64,000 nt of DNA, from NCBI GenBank assembly GCA_017627275.1, contig JAGAHC010000011.1:1-64000 (forward strand). The letters run 5' to 3'. Origin of the DNA: Lachnospiraceae bacterium. GTDB lineage: Bacteria; Bacillota; Clostridia; Lachnospirales; Lachnospiraceae. The position numbers and the translations under genes are program-made. The notes under the pieces were generated by a model. The model was not told the DNA's origin and did not search any database. It saw nothing but the letters and a program-made list of their open reading frames with translations. Each line of letters starts with the position of its first letter. Position 1 is the first letter of the stretch. Shown piece by piece: positions 18,102 to 27,745 of the stretch.

Positions 18102-19040
18102 ATGGAGAAAACAGCGGAAAAAACAAACCGCCCGGACATGACGGTGGAGATCGCGGGGGTCACCTTGCAGAATCCCGTGATGACGGCATCTGGGACCTTC
18201 GGCTCGGGGATGGAGTACGAGGACTTCCTGGATCTGAACAGGCTGGGAGCCGTGGTGACCAAGGGTGTGGCAAATCACCCCTGGGAAGGCAATCCCACGC
18301 CGCGCGTCGCGGAGGTGTACGGCGGCATGCTCAATGCCATCGGCCTGCAGAATCCGGGCGTCGACGTATTTATCGAGAGGGACCTTGCCTTCCTGAAAGA
18401 AAAGGATACGAAGATCATCGTCAACGTGGTCGGCAAGACCGTCGAGGATTATCTCGAGGTCGTAGAGCGTCTCTCGGAAGAGGACGCCGTCGCCATGCTG
18501 GAGATCAACGTGTCCTGCCCCAATGTCAAGGAAGGGGCAATCGCCTTTGGACAGGACGCAAAAGCCCTTTCCGATATCACGGGAAGGATCAGGCGGGTTT
18601 CGAAAAAACCGATCATCATCAAGCTCTCCCCCAACGTGACGGACATCGTTCTTCTGGCGAAGGCGGCGGAAGACGCGGGAGCGGATGCGCTTTCCATGAT
18701 CAATACCATCACCGGGATGAAGATCGACCCGGAAAGCAGACGGTTCGTGCTGGCCAACAAGACCGGCGGCTTAAGCGGCCCCGCGGTGAAACCGGTCGCG
18801 GTCCGCATGGTCTATCAGTGCGCACAGGCGGTGAAGATCCCGATCATCGGGATGGGCGGGATCGCAAATGCTCAAGACGCCGCGGAATTTCTGCTTGCGG
18901 GAGCCAGTGCCGTCGCCATCGGATGCATGCACTTCCATGAACCGGATACGGCGCTGCAGGTCGTTGACGGACTGGAAGACTATCTTGTAAGACAGAAGCT
19001 TTCTTCCGTCCGGGAACTCATCGGCGCAGTCAGAGAATAG
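18102..19040 (+). CDS. pyrD: Dihydroorotate dehydrogenase catalytic subunit, class 1B
   Basis: A 312-residue FMN enzyme oxidising dihydroorotate to orotate. The catalytic Cys lies in EINVSCPNVKEG (about residue 130), as in class 1B enzymes that work with PyrK. FMN-binding segments TASGTFG and IGMGGIANAQDAAEFLLAGA are present. GGTGGAG lies 8 nt before the ATG at 18102; a TTG at 18096 overlapping the pyrK stop is too close to it. It sits directly after its partner pyrK. Confidence 0.95.
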   Translation: MEKTAEKTNRPDMTVEIAGVTLQNPVMTASGTFGSGMEYEDFLDLNRLGAVVTKGVANHPWEGNPTPRVAEVYGGMLNAIGLQNPGVDVFIERDLAFLKEKDTKIIVNVVGKTVEDYLEVVERLSEEDAVAMLEINVSCPNVKEGAIAFGQDAKALSDITGRIRRVSKKPIIIKLSPNVTDIVLLAKAAEDAGADALSMINTITGMKIDPESRRFVLANKTGGLSGPAVKPVAVRMVYQCAQAVKIPIIGMGGIANAQDAAEFLLAGASAVAIGCMHFHEPDTALQVVDGLEDYLVRQKLSSVRELIGAVRE

Positions 19041-19051
19041 AGACTTTAAGG

Positions 19052-19924
19052 ATGATTACAAAAAAGGCATATGCGAAACTGAATCTTGTGCTGGACGTCA
19101 CCGGGAAACGGGCGGACGGCTATCATCTCATCCGTACGGTGATGCATACGATCGACCTTGCGGATGACCTGACGTTTTCAAAAAACGACGGCGAGAGAAA
19201 CCTACTGTTTCTCGAAAAGGATTCCATCGTCTCGGAAGACGCCCTGTCGTTAAAGAAGGACAACCTGATCCTCCGCGCGGCAAATCTGATGCAGGAGCGC
19301 TTTGCACTGCCGCAAAAAGCGGACATCCGGCTGCGGAAAAAGATCCCGCTGGCGGCCGGAATGGCGGGCGGGAGCGCGGATGCGGCAGCGACGCTTCTAG
19401 GGCTGAACGAGCTCTTTTGCTGCAACGCGACGCAAGAGGAACTGCAGGAAATGGCGCTGCAGCTGGGTGCGGACGTGCCGTACTGTCTGCGCGGCGGATG
19501 CGCGCTGGCGGAAGGAATCGGAGAGGAACTGACGATGCTTCCTTCTTTGGAAGGAGTGCCGGTCGTCATTGCAAAACCGGAGGGCGGCATCTCGACGGCC
19601 GATATTTACCGGCGGCTCGATGCCGTAAAGGATCCGGAACACCCGCCCGTGGATGCGGCCGTGGAAGCGATCCGGAAGAAAGACATTCCGTCTTTGGCCT
19701 TGGCCGCGGGGAACATTCTGGAAGCCGTATGCAGACAGTCGGTGCCGGTTATCGGGGAAATAGAAAAAAGTCTCATCGAAGAGGGCGCGCAGATCTCCCG
19801 TATGACGGGCAGCGGGCCGACCGTCTTCGGGATCTTTGCAGACACGGAACAGGCAGAGAAGGCTGCTAAAGCACTGAAAGCTTCCTTCCCGGACCTGTTC
19901 GTTGCAGCAACCGGGCTTCTTTAG
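19052..19924 (+). CDS. ispE: 4-diphosphocytidyl-2-C-methyl-D-erythritol kinase
   Basis: A 290-residue GHMP kinase of the MEP isoprenoid pathway, phosphorylating CDP-methylerythritol. The N-terminal AYAKLNLVLDVTGKRADGYH and the ATP loop PLAAGMAGGSADAAA (about residue 96) are diagnostic, and the C-terminal RMTGSGPTVFGIF completes the fold. It is 11 bp after pyrD with AAGG before the ATG. Length is normal. Confidence 0.95.
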   Translation: MITKKAYAKLNLVLDVTGKRADGYHLIRTVMHTIDLADDLTFSKNDGERNLLFLEKDSIVSEDALSLKKDNLILRAANLMQERFALPQKADIRLRKKIPLAAGMAGGSADAAATLLGLNELFCCNATQEELQEMALQLGADVPYCLRGGCALAEGIGEELTMLPSLEGVPVVIAKPEGGISTADIYRRLDAVKDPEHPPVDAAVEAIRKKDIPSLALAAGNILEAVCRQSVPVIGEIEKSLIEEGAQISRMTGSGPTVFGIFADTEQAEKAAKALKASFPDLFVAATGLL

Positions 19925-19947
19925 CCTGAAAAGCAGGAGGAAGGTCT

Positions 19948-20643
19948 ATGACCGGGAGAAAAACAGAACATATCGAAATGCAGCTGCAGGTTGATCAGGA
20001 TACGCCGTTACGGGAATCCGTTTACAATACTCTCCGCAAAAACATCCTGATCGGAAAACTCAAACCCGGAGAACATCTGACGGAGATCAGGCTTGGCAAG
20101 ATGCTGGGGACCAGCAGGACGCCGATCCGGGAGGCCATCCGAAAACTGGAACTGGACGGGCTGGTGGTCATCGTGCCAAGGAGCGGGGCCCGTGTGGCGC
20201 CGATCTCGGAGCGTGATCTCAGAGAGGTGCTGGAAGTCCGCAGAGCGCTGGACGTTCTTTGCGCGGAACTGGCGAGCCGCCGGATCACCGGAGAGGAAAA
20301 GATCACGCTGAAGGAAGCCTATGAACGGTTTGAGGTGGCGGCAAAGGAAGGCGATCAGCTGGAAGTGGCAAAGGCGGACGTGGAGCTGCATGACATCATC
20401 GCGGCGGCTGCAGGGAACGAGCGCCTTCTGCAGCTGGTCGGCGGCATCGCGGATCAGATCTACCGCTACCGCTTCGAATACATCAAGGACGACTACCATT
20501 ACGACCGTCTCCTGAGAGAACACAAAGCCATCGTCAATGCCATCATTGCGGGCGATGCGGAGAAGGCGGCGGAGGCGTCCAGGGTCCACATCGACAACCA
20601 GGAAAAAACGATTCTGGCGCAGCTGAGACAGCTGAAGGTGTGA
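19948..20643 (+). CDS. GntR family (FadR-type) transcriptional regulator
   Basis: A 231-residue regulator. Residues 18-85 are the winged HTH (GEHLTEIRLGKMLGTSRTP), and residues 90-225 form the all-helical FCD ligand domain with the expected metal ligands (D in VELHDIIA, H in REHKAIVNAI and in SRVHIDNQ). GGAGGAAGG precedes the ATG. It follows ispE by 23 bp. The effector and targets are unknown; autoregulation is common in the family. Confidence 0.92.
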   Translation: MTGRKTEHIEMQLQVDQDTPLRESVYNTLRKNILIGKLKPGEHLTEIRLGKMLGTSRTPIREAIRKLELDGLVVIVPRSGARVAPISERDLREVLEVRRALDVLCAELASRRITGEEKITLKEAYERFEVAAKEGDQLEVAKADVELHDIIAAAAGNERLLQLVGGIADQIYRYRFEYIKDDYHYDRLLREHKAIVNAIIAGDAEKAAEASRVHIDNQEKTILAQLRQLKV

Positions 20644-20777
20644 CGCTTACTTTGATTGATATTTAACTATCTATATGTTTTCGGAAAAAAACATTTATTT
20701 TCCTCCGGGCTGACGTCTATGTCTGTCCGAATATGGTAACATGAATCATTAATACTACATGATATGGAGGGATAGCA

Positions 20778-22760
20778 ATGGACACAATGTTATGGTTGAT
20801 TCCGATTCTGGGGGTAATCGCGCTGGTGTTTGCCGGCGTAAAAGCTTCTGCCGTAAACAGGGAAGATTCGGGAACGGATACGATGGAGGAGATCGCGCAT
20901 GCCATCAACGAAGGGGCACACGCGTTCCTGACCAGTGAATACAAGATCCTGGTCGTCTTCGTAGCCGTTTTGTTTGTTCTCATCGGTGTCGGCATCGGCA
21001 ACTGGATCACAGCCATCTGCTTTGTCATCGGGGCACTGTTCTCGACGCTTGCCGGATATTTCGGAATGAGCGTGGCGGTGCAGGCCAATGTCCGTACGGC
21101 CAATGCGGCGCGGACGTCCGGCATGAACAAAGCGCTTTCCATCGCCTTTTCCGGCGGTGCGGTCATGGGCATGTGTGTTGCCGGCTTTGGCGTTTTGGGG
21201 GTAAGCGCCATTTATCTGATCACCAAGAATATTGACGTATTGTCCGGCTTTTCGCTGGGCGCTTCTTCCATCGCGCTGTTCGCGCGTGTCGGCGGCGGTA
21301 TCTACACCAAGGCGGCCGACGTCGGAGCGGACCTTGTCGGTAAGGTGGAAGCGGGCATTCCCGAAGACGATCCGCGTAACCCGGCGGTCATCGCCGATAA
21401 CGTCGGAGACAACGTCGGCGACGTGGCCGGAATGGGTGCGGACCTGTTCGAATCCTATGTCGGCGCGCTGGTTTCGGCGCTGACGCTCGGTATCGTTTAC
21501 TTCGGGGCAAACGGAGCGCTGTATCCGCTGTTGGTGGCGGGACTCGGACTCCTTGCCTGCATCGTCGGCACCTTCTTCGTGCGCGGCGATGAAAAATCGA
21601 ATCCGCATTCCGCACTGAAGCTCGGCACCTACATTGCCAGTGCCGTCGTGCTTTGCGTATCCGTTATTTTCAGCAGAGTCTTATTCGGAAACTTTAATGC
21701 AGCCATCGCCATCATCGCGGGCCTGGCGGTCGGCCTTCTGATCGGTATGATCACGGAGTACTATACTTCCGGCGATTACGCCCCGGTCAAGGAAATCGCG
21801 CAGCAGTCGGAGACGGGTGCGGCGACCACCATCATCAGCGGCCTGGGCGTCGGCATGATGTCTACGGCGATCCCGATCCTTCTGATTTGCGTCGGCATCT
21901 TTGCCGCCTTCAAGGTCTGCGGCCTTTACGGCATTGCGCTTGCGGCGGTCGGCATGCTTTCCACGACCGGCATCACCGTCGCGGTGGACGCCTATGGTCC
22001 GATCGCGGATAACGCGGGCGGTATCGCGGAGATGTCCGGACTGGACGAGAGCGTTCGTAAGATCACCGATAAACTGGATGCCGTCGGCAATACGACCGCG
22101 GCCATGGGCAAGGGCTTTGCCATCGGGTCGGCGGCTCTGACAGCGCTGGCGCTTTTCGTTTCCTATGCGGAGGCGGTGCAGCTAAAGACCATCGACATTC
22201 TGGATCACAAGGTCATCATCGGTATCTTCATTGGCGGAATGCTTCCCTTCCTGTTTTCCGCAATGACCATGAATTCCGTTTCCAAAGCGGCCTATCAGAT
22301 GATCGAGGAGGTGCGCAGACAGTTCCGCTCCATCCCCGGCATCATGGAAGGCACGGCAAGACCCGACTATAAATCCTGCGTATCCATTTCCACACACGCA
22401 GCCTTAAAGGAAATGCTGGTGCCCGGCATCATGGCGGTGCTTTCTCCGCTGGCGGTCGGCATCATCCTGGGACCTTCCGCACTCGGCGGCCTCCTTGCCG
22501 GCTCCCTCGTGACCGGCGTCATGATGGCCATCTTCATGTCCAACGCCGGCGGCGCCTGGGACAACGCGAAGAAATACATTGAAGACGGCAACCACGGCGG
22601 CAAGGGATCGGATGCGCACAAGGCAGCCGTTGTCGGCGACACTGTCGGCGATCCTTTCAAGGACACTTCGGGCCCGTCGCTGAACATCCTGATCAAGCTG
22701 ATGACGGTCGTTTCCCTCGTGTTCGCACCGCTCTTCCTGGCAATCGGAGGACTGCTGTAA
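20778..22760 (+). CDS. hppA: Membrane-bound pyrophosphatase, K+-dependent type
   Basis: A 660-residue integral membrane pump with about 16 TM segments that uses pyrophosphate hydrolysis to move Na+ and/or H+. The catalytic [11 protein letters not shown] segment and [20 protein letters not shown] are present, as is the second [14 protein letters not shown] site. GNTTAA (about residue 440) carries Ala where K+-independent pumps have Lys, so I infer K+ dependence. GGAGG precedes the ATG. It is a single-gene unit; its stop codon forms the first bases of the giant inverted repeat that follows. The ion transported cannot be decided by eye. Confidence 0.94.
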   Translation: MDTMLWLIPILGVIALVFAGVKASAVNREDSGTDTMEEIAHAINEGAHAFLTSEYKILVVFVAVLFVLIGVGIGNWITAICFVIGALFSTLAGYFGMSVAVQANVRTANAARTSGMNKALSIAFSGGAVMGMCVAGFGVLGVSAIYLITKNIDVLSGFSLGASSIALFARVGGGIYTKAADVGADLVGKVEAGIPEDDPRNPAVIADNVGDNVGDVAGMGADLFESYVGALVSALTLGIVYFGANGALYPLLVAGLGLLACIVGTFFVRGDEKSNPHSALKLGTYIASAVVLCVSVIFSRVLFGNFNAAIAIIAGLAVGLLIGMITEYYTSGDYAPVKEIAQQSETGAATTIISGLGVGMMSTAIPILLICVGIFAAFKVCGLYGIALAAVGMLSTTGITVAVDAYGPIADNAGGIAEMSGLDESVRKITDKLDAVGNTTAAMGKGFAIGSAALTALALFVSYAEAVQLKTIDILDHKVIIGIFIGGMLPFLFSAMTMNSVSKAAYQMIEEVRRQFRSIPGIMEGTARPDYKSCVSISTHAALKEMLVPGIMAVLSPLAVGIILGPSALGGLLAGSLVTGVMMAIFMSNAGGAWDNAKKYIEDGNHGGKGSDAHKAAVVGDTVGDPFKDTSGPSLNILIKLMTVVSLVFAPLFLAIGGLL

Positions 22761-23068
22761 AAAGGAACCACCATCCCTGAGGAAAACGGTCTCGGGAACC
22801 ACTTTCTTTCAGAAGAAACTGGTCCCGGCTGATCCGGGGAGGATATGTTTCCGCTGCGCGGACGCTTTCGCTCGGTCTTAGTGCGCAGCACTACATAAGA
22901 CGACAAAAGGGTGTAGAGGAGAGCCTCTACACCCTTTTTACGTCGTCTAAGTAGTGGCGCACACGTACGCCGCTGGACAGAAACATATTCTCCCCGGACG
23001 CCGGGACCGTTTTCCTCAGGGATGGTGGTTCCCGGAACCGGTTTCCCCAGGGATGGTGGTTCCTTTTA
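22758..23068. repeat. ~310-bp near-perfect inverted repeat between convergent genes
   Basis: The whole gap between hppA and the SGNH gene is one long palindrome beginning in one stop codon (TAA, 22758-22760) and ending in the other (23066-23068). From the ends inwards: two ~33-nt modules (GGAACCACCATCCCTG...), a GGGGAG-ATATGTTTC block, an asymmetric internal loop, GTGCGC, CACTAC and AGACGAC blocks with small bulges, then a perfect 15-bp core stem. The left arm spans about 22758-22919 and the right arm about 22924-23068. As RNA from either strand it would fold into one giant hairpin. The module recurs at 50007-50050. Confidence 0.85.
22905..22939. terminator. Bidirectional intrinsic terminator at the core of the palindrome
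   Basis: A perfect 15-bp stem (22905-22919 with 22924-22938) with loop AGAG. It has AAAA on the left and TTTTT on the right, so it can end transcripts from both convergent genes. It forms the centre of the larger inverted repeat. Confidence 0.8.
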
Positions 23069-24163
23069 CTGCCGCAGGTTTTGGTAGTCGTAGGAAAGGA
23101 GCTTTGCGCGGAGGTCATCGAAGTAGGCGTGAAGGGTATCCGGTGTGAGACGCCCTCTGTCCGCCCGCATCTCCTCCAGCATCCAGTCGCAGATCTCCGG
23201 ACTGTAGTGCCCGCTGTCCTTGTAGTTGTCGAGGCTCGTGATCACGCCGGCGTTGTGGCTGAAGGAAAACAGGTGAAGGTTCTCGTAGCCGCACATCTCC
23301 TCGGCGACGAGTTCCTCGGCGGCAAGAATCTTTTCGAGTTCGCCGTTTTCGTACAACTCGCCGTAATGGACGATGCTGTAGGGCGGGAAGAAATAATAGA
23401 ATTCGGTATCCGGGTATTCTGCAATCACGTCCGTCACATTCTGCCGGATGTTTTCCAGTACCATCGCCGCTTCGGCATCCGTGAGGGCTTCCTGGGGGAT
23501 GGCTTTGCCGGAAAAGGTCAGACCACCCAGCGCGTTTCTCTCTGCCGGGTCATCGGGCCAGTCGACGCCGTATTCATCAAAGGAAGTAACGCTGCCCGCT
23601 TCCCCGGCGGCCTTCTTCAAACACATCGGAACGCAGTATCCGCCGAGCACGTCCAGGTTCAAAAGGTACTTTACGTCGTCAAACGGATTGTTGTTGGTGA
23701 GCCAGACCGGATACTCGCCCAGGTCTTCCCGCTGCGCGTCCTTGTGGACCAGCAGATAAGAGTCGTCCAAGGGGCGCACCACGACCTTTACGTTCCCTGT
23801 GCGCAGCGCCTTTTTCAGGTTGTCGTTGATCTCCTTGTACCTGGCGCCGGGGTAGGGAAGCTTCACCGCCTCGAGAGAGAAGAGCCTCGCAAAGGAAGAG
23901 GTGCGGAAGTTCTCGCTCATGGAGGTGCCGGTGATGAGGGCCTCATACGAAAAGTGCCGTGTGATGCCGTCATTCTGAGAACGCTGATTGTTCAGTTCGT
24001 AGACGAAGCCCGCCCTGGGCCCGTGATAATGGAAGAAGGGGTCCAGATAATACACGATGCAGCCGCACACAAGGAGCGCCGCAACGAACAGGCCGAGGAA
24101 GAGACGAAGCCACCGCCCCTCCTGCATGACAGATGAAGTTTGATCGCGTTTCGCAGAAGGCAT
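23066..24163 (-). CDS. Membrane-anchored SGNH/DltD-like protein, MBOAT partner
   Basis: A 365-residue protein with one N-terminal TM helix (LFLGLFVAALLVCGCIVYYL, residues about 20-40) and an extracytoplasmic domain. ITGTSMSENF (about residue 80) supplies a candidate SGNH Ser and KDSGHYSPE near residue 316 a candidate Asp/His pair, as in DltD/AlgJ-like proteins. Such proteins act with MBOAT acyltransferases to add acyl groups to wall or surface glycans. AAGGAG lies 6 nt before the ATG. It is 9 bp downstream of the interrupted MBOAT gene. Its stop codon is the outer edge of the palindrome. Confidence 0.75.
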   Translation of the reverse strand: MPSAKRDQTSSVMQEGRWLRLFLGLFVAALLVCGCIVYYLDPFFHYHGPRAGFVYELNNQRSQNDGITRHFSYEALITGTSMSENFRTSSFARLFSLEAVKLPYPGARYKEINDNLKKALRTGNVKVVVRPLDDSYLLVHKDAQREDLGEYPVWLTNNNPFDDVKYLLNLDVLGGYCVPMCLKKAAGEAGSVTSFDEYGVDWPDDPAERNALGGLTFSGKAIPQEALTDAEAAMVLENIRQNVTDVIAEYPDTEFYYFFPPYSIVHYGELYENGELEKILAAEELVAEEMCGYENLHLFSFSHNAGVITSLDNYKDSGHYSPEICDWMLEEMRADRGRLTPDTLHAYFDDLRAKLLSYDYQNLRQ

Positions 24164-24172
24164 GTCTGCTCC

Positions 24173-25627
24173 TTAAAAGTTAAAGTACAAAAAGACAGAG
24201 ACCCGTCCCATGGACAGCACCGCCAGCAGCAGGAGGCCAAGGGTCAGAGCCAGGTTTTTTCGGGTTGCGGGATACTCGTGCACATAGTTGTTGCGCGGGA
24301 TTAGGCAGAGGAAGAAGGCGCCTGCAAACAACAGGACCGCGCAGAAAACATAAATGGCGGTATCCGAGAAAGGAAGGTGCAGGAGGGAACAGGCATACCG
24401 AAGGCCCCGGACCCGGAAAGAGGAGAGGAGATCCGGACTCACCTTCCAGCTGTTGCCGGAAAACAGGGTGCGCAGCAAAAGGCCCCACTGGCCTGCCGAT
24501 TCGGCTCGGAATAAGAGCCACAGGACGTTGACGGCCGCAAACGTATAAAGCCAGCGGACGGGCTTTGCAAGGCGGGGCAGGGTGTTCCCCAGGAACCGTT
24601 CCCCCACCTGCAGCAGACCGTGAAGAAATCCCCACAGAACAAAGGTCCAGTTGGCGCCGTGCCACAGGCCGCTCACGAGAAAGACGATCAGGATATTCAG
24701 ATACGTGCGGTTTTTCCCGCGCTTGCTTCCTCCGAGCGGATAGTAAACATAGGTCCTGAGAAACCGGGTGAGGGTCATGTGCTAGCGCCGCCAGAAATCC
24801 GTGATGGAAAGCGCCTTGTAGGGCGAATTGAAGTTCATGGGCAGGTCAAATCCGAACAGGGACGCCAGTCCCACGGCCATATCGCTGTAGCCGCTGAAAT
24901 CAAAATAGATCTGAAAGGTGTAGGCGAGCATGATAAGGAGGACGTCCGCCGACGAGGCCGCGGCGGCATTGGCAAAGCAAAGGTCCACGGCGGCGCCGAA
25001 CTTGTCCGCGATAAACATCTTTTTGGAAAGCCCGAGGGTAAAGAGCATGATGCCGCGGGTGATGCGCTCGGGATGCGGCCTGGAGTTGACCTCTTCCCCA
25101 AACTGCGGGATCAGTTCGCCGTGCAGGACGATGGGACCCGCCACCAGCTGCGGGAAGAAGGTAACGAAGTTGGCGTATTCCAGAAAGTGGTAGCGCAGGG
25201 TCCTGTCCCGGTAACTGTCCACCACATAGGAGATCTGCTGAAAGGTAAAGAAACTGATGCCGAGCGGCAGGGCGATGTGCAGAAGCGGAAATGCCGTTCC
25301 TGTCAGCGCATTGATATTGGAAAGGAAAAAATCCAGATACTTGAAAACGAAGATAAGGGCGACGTTGAAGGCGATGCCTATAAAGAGCAGGGCCTTTCTT
25401 AAGCCCGGTTCGTACTCTTTCCGAAACAGGAGCGACAACAGGTAGTTGACGCAGATACTTCCGCCGATCAGCAGGAGGTACCGGGGGTTGTTGTAGCCGT
25501 AAAACCACAAAGACATGGCAAGGAGAAAGACCCCGGCCCATTCGCGACGGAACCGATGGCACCAGAAATACCCCGCCAGGGTCAGCGGCAGGAAAAGAAG
25601 TACGAAAATATAGGAATTAAACAGCAT
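24173..25627 (-). pseudogene. MBOAT O-acyltransferase interrupted by an in-frame TAG
   Basis: Residues 1-281 (25627-24785) and a second part of 201 residues (24778-24173) lie in one frame and together make a full-length, ~484-codon membrane-bound O-acyltransferase. The break is a single TAG at 24784-24782. The joined sequence reads DFWRR-stop-HMTLTRFLRTY, where the family has RRWHMTL, so a Trp TGG became TAG. The catalytic His (SGLWHGANW) is in the second part. FYGYNNPRYLLL and FFPQLVAGPI are typical of the family. It may be a recent nonsense mutation, a sequencing error, or suppressed. An ATG two codons after the stop has no good ribosome site. Confidence 0.82.
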
Positions 25628-25630
25628 GGG

Positions 25631-27070
25631 TCAATTATAACGCAAAACGACTTCGCTGAACAATAGAGCAAGGGCAGTGTAAAAAACGCCCATGGTATAG
25701 ATGGTATAGCGGGTCTGAGGATAGATGACGGCGCTTGTCACCAAAACATTACAGATAACAGACAGAATGATAAGGGCTGCGAGAAGAAGGATCCTTTGAC
25801 GATTGTTGTCTGCAAAGCGCCGACTGTCGGCCAAGACGGCTGCTTTCTCTTGGTGATACAGTTTCAGGAACAGGAAACAATAGACGATGTATAGACATAA
25901 ACCTGCGAGCGCATGTACCATGCCCCCATCCCGCGCGATGCTGTTTAATAGCCCCATCTTTATCAGCATAATGGTAAGGGAAAAACTGCGCCTGGGAGAT
26001 TGGCGAAGGAGGGCCTTAGCAAACCGCTGCTCCAGAACATCTGCCGCTTGCAGACGTCGGGCATAGGGAAGGAACTCTTGCCCCGTGCGATGAAACGCTT
26101 CATCGAGCACATCGTTCATGATGTCATAACCGATAATATCATAGGAAACAGTATAATGAGCTGTGCGAGTACTTGGTGTGGCATCATCGGGCAGATTGCT
26201 CCAATGGGCGCCCTGCTGTTTGGCACGTCTTACGATTTCGGTGAACAGTGCGGCATCTTCTGGCTGCAGTGTCTCAGCATCCTCCTCTTCGGCAGTGTAG
26301 AACAGTTTGGAACAAATGCCCATGGAGTTACCGGTATGGGACATCCAAATGCCGCGTACACTGTAATTGTAGCTGTAGTCAAACAGAGAGGATGTCAAAA
26401 GCGCCAGCCCTGTCACACCGGCGATAGTAAAAAAGCGGCGCAGGTTCTTAAGATAAAACAAATCCCGCAGAAGACTCACACCAAGCACAAGAATCACACA
26501 GCTGAGTAGTTGTTTACGTGTGCTTATCAGCAGAAAGAGTACCAGTCCTAAATACAGTAGATCCTTTTTTTTGCGATCTTTGGATAATGATTGCAGAAAG
26601 CTTACCAGAAACAGCAGATACAGAGACAACGTGATTCCCTCTGTCATTATGCTTTCATGGTATGAGGAAGCTCGTTGTGCCACAAAGCGATTCAACAGAA
26701 CTACTCCCCATTGCGGGAGTATAGCTGCCAGCGCAAAAACTAGGGCCTGTTTTTTTTGTCTTGCATGACCGGAGCACCACAGGGAAAACACCCATACCGA
26801 AAATGCCGCAAGCACCGCCTGAAAGAGGACAAATGGAAACAGGTAACTATCCCGGCCTGTAGATTCAGGGATACCGCCGTAAATCGTTCGAAAAAGCAGT
26901 AAAAGAACAGGACAAAGCGGCTCGCGCGAGGGGTCCATTGCAGCGTAACTGAAGGAGTCTACGCACCACACGGGACCGTCCAGCAAAGGAAAAAGAAAAT
27001 AAAACAAAAGATTAGCGCAAAGAAGCAGGCCCTTTTGAGACCTGGTGAGCAGCTTTTTTCCTGGTGACAT
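25631..27070 (-). CDS. Polytopic membrane protein, GT-C glycosyltransferase-like
   Basis: A 479-residue protein with about ten TM segments. The region after the first helix (VDSFSYAAMDPSREPLCPVL, residues about 37-56) resembles the Asp/Arg-Glu-Pro loop of GT-C transferases that use lipid-linked sugars, but I cannot confirm the family. Codons are visibly more AT-rich than in neighbouring genes, hinting at separate ancestry. The ATG is 2 bp from the upstream stop and has no ribosome site. The MBOAT start follows its stop by 3 bp, so it belongs to this envelope operon. Confidence 0.65.
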   Translation of the reverse strand: MSPGKKLLTRSQKGLLLCANLLFYFLFPLLDGPVWCVDSFSYAAMDPSREPLCPVLLLLFRTIYGGIPESTGRDSYLFPFVLFQAVLAAFSVWVFSLWCSGHARQKKQALVFALAAILPQWGVVLLNRFVAQRASSYHESIMTEGITLSLYLLFLVSFLQSLSKDRKKKDLLYLGLVLFLLISTRKQLLSCVILVLGVSLLRDLFYLKNLRRFFTIAGVTGLALLTSSLFDYSYNYSVRGIWMSHTGNSMGICSKLFYTAEEEDAETLQPEDAALFTEIVRRAKQQGAHWSNLPDDATPSTRTAHYTVSYDIIGYDIMNDVLDEAFHRTGQEFLPYARRLQAADVLEQRFAKALLRQSPRRSFSLTIMLIKMGLLNSIARDGGMVHALAGLCLYIVYCFLFLKLYHQEKAAVLADSRRFADNNRQRILLLAALIILSVICNVLVTSAVIYPQTRYTIYTMGVFYTALALLFSEVVLRYN

Positions 27071-27072
27071 GT

Positions 27073-27549
27073 TTATTTTACGGATTTGGCGCCGCCGAAT
27101 TCCTGAAGCTTATCCACGGCGCGGCCAAAGAATCCCTTCTTTTTCTGTTCGGCGACCACCTTGGCGCCGTGCAGTCCCTTGACGCCGGTGATGTAGATGC
27201 CGCTCACCTCGGCTTTGACATTGGCCTTCACCGGGATCTGGTCGAAGATCTTGTCATCGGCGATCAGGGTCGTGATCTGCGGGCCGACCTTGGCCTTCAC
27301 CACCGGCACCTTGGAGCGCCGATACAGGAAGGGGGCGGAAGCAATGACCGCCTGCGGAAGCCCGGACTGTTTTAAGGGCAGTTTCTTCTTATCGATGACA
27401 AGCATGGAGATCGTCTGCTTGTTGGCCGCGATCTGCGCTTCGGACTCTTCCTGCCGCTTCTGCAGCTTTTTGCCGTAAAAATACATGGCCACGACGGCGG
27501 CGATGAGCACGAGCAGGATCACGAGCAACACGATGGTTATGGGACGCAA
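27073..27549 (-). CDS. Single-TM hypothetical protein with TTG start
   Basis: A 158-residue protein: N-terminal TM helix (ITIVLLVILLVLIAAVVAMYF, residues 4-23), a short charged coil (residues 25-45), then a beta-rich domain. I start it at a TTG (27549) because GGAGGG lies 7 nt before it; the ATG at 27627 has no ribosome site and adds a charged extension before the TM helix. The first gene of the minus-strand operon with 25631-27070. I do not recognise the family. Confidence 0.68.
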   Translation of the reverse strand: MRPITIVLLVILLVLIAAVVAMYFYGKKLQKRQEESEAQIAANKQTISMLVIDKKKLPLKQSGLPQAVIASAPFLYRRSKVPVVKAKVGPQITTLIADDKIFDQIPVKANVKAEVSGIYITGVKGLHGAKVVAEQKKKGFFGRAVDKLQEFGGAKSVK

Positions 27550-27677
27550 GGGAAAACCCTCCTTTTTTACTGAAAAATGTGCATCTGCATGCCGAATCAT
27601 TTTAACAGAGATTGCCATTTGCCGCAACGGCGCTTATGAAATTCCTGTGAAATCGGGCGTCCGGCGGCGCCGGAAGG

Positions 27678-27705
27678 TTGAAATGTGAGTGGATTGTGCT
27701 AAACT
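27678..27705 (+). promoter_or_regulatory. Promoter of the FKBP lipoprotein gene
   Basis: TTGAAA (27678-27683), 16-bp spacer, TAAACT (27700-27705) with the TGn extended -10. The same -10 hexamer and flanks (CTAAACTAG) are found in the trpS promoter. Confidence 0.6.
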
Positions 27706-27745
27706 AGGAGAATCGACTTTTTGAAACTGAGGAGATGATAAAAAT

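Noticed and set aside
20675..20694. Terminator-like A/T hairpin after gntR
   Set aside because: The 7-bp stem is nearly all A-T and followed by mixed bases; not convincing.
24782..24784. Pyrrolysine decoding of the MBOAT TAG
   Set aside because: No pyl genes are in view and the position is a conserved Trp, so mutation or error is simpler.
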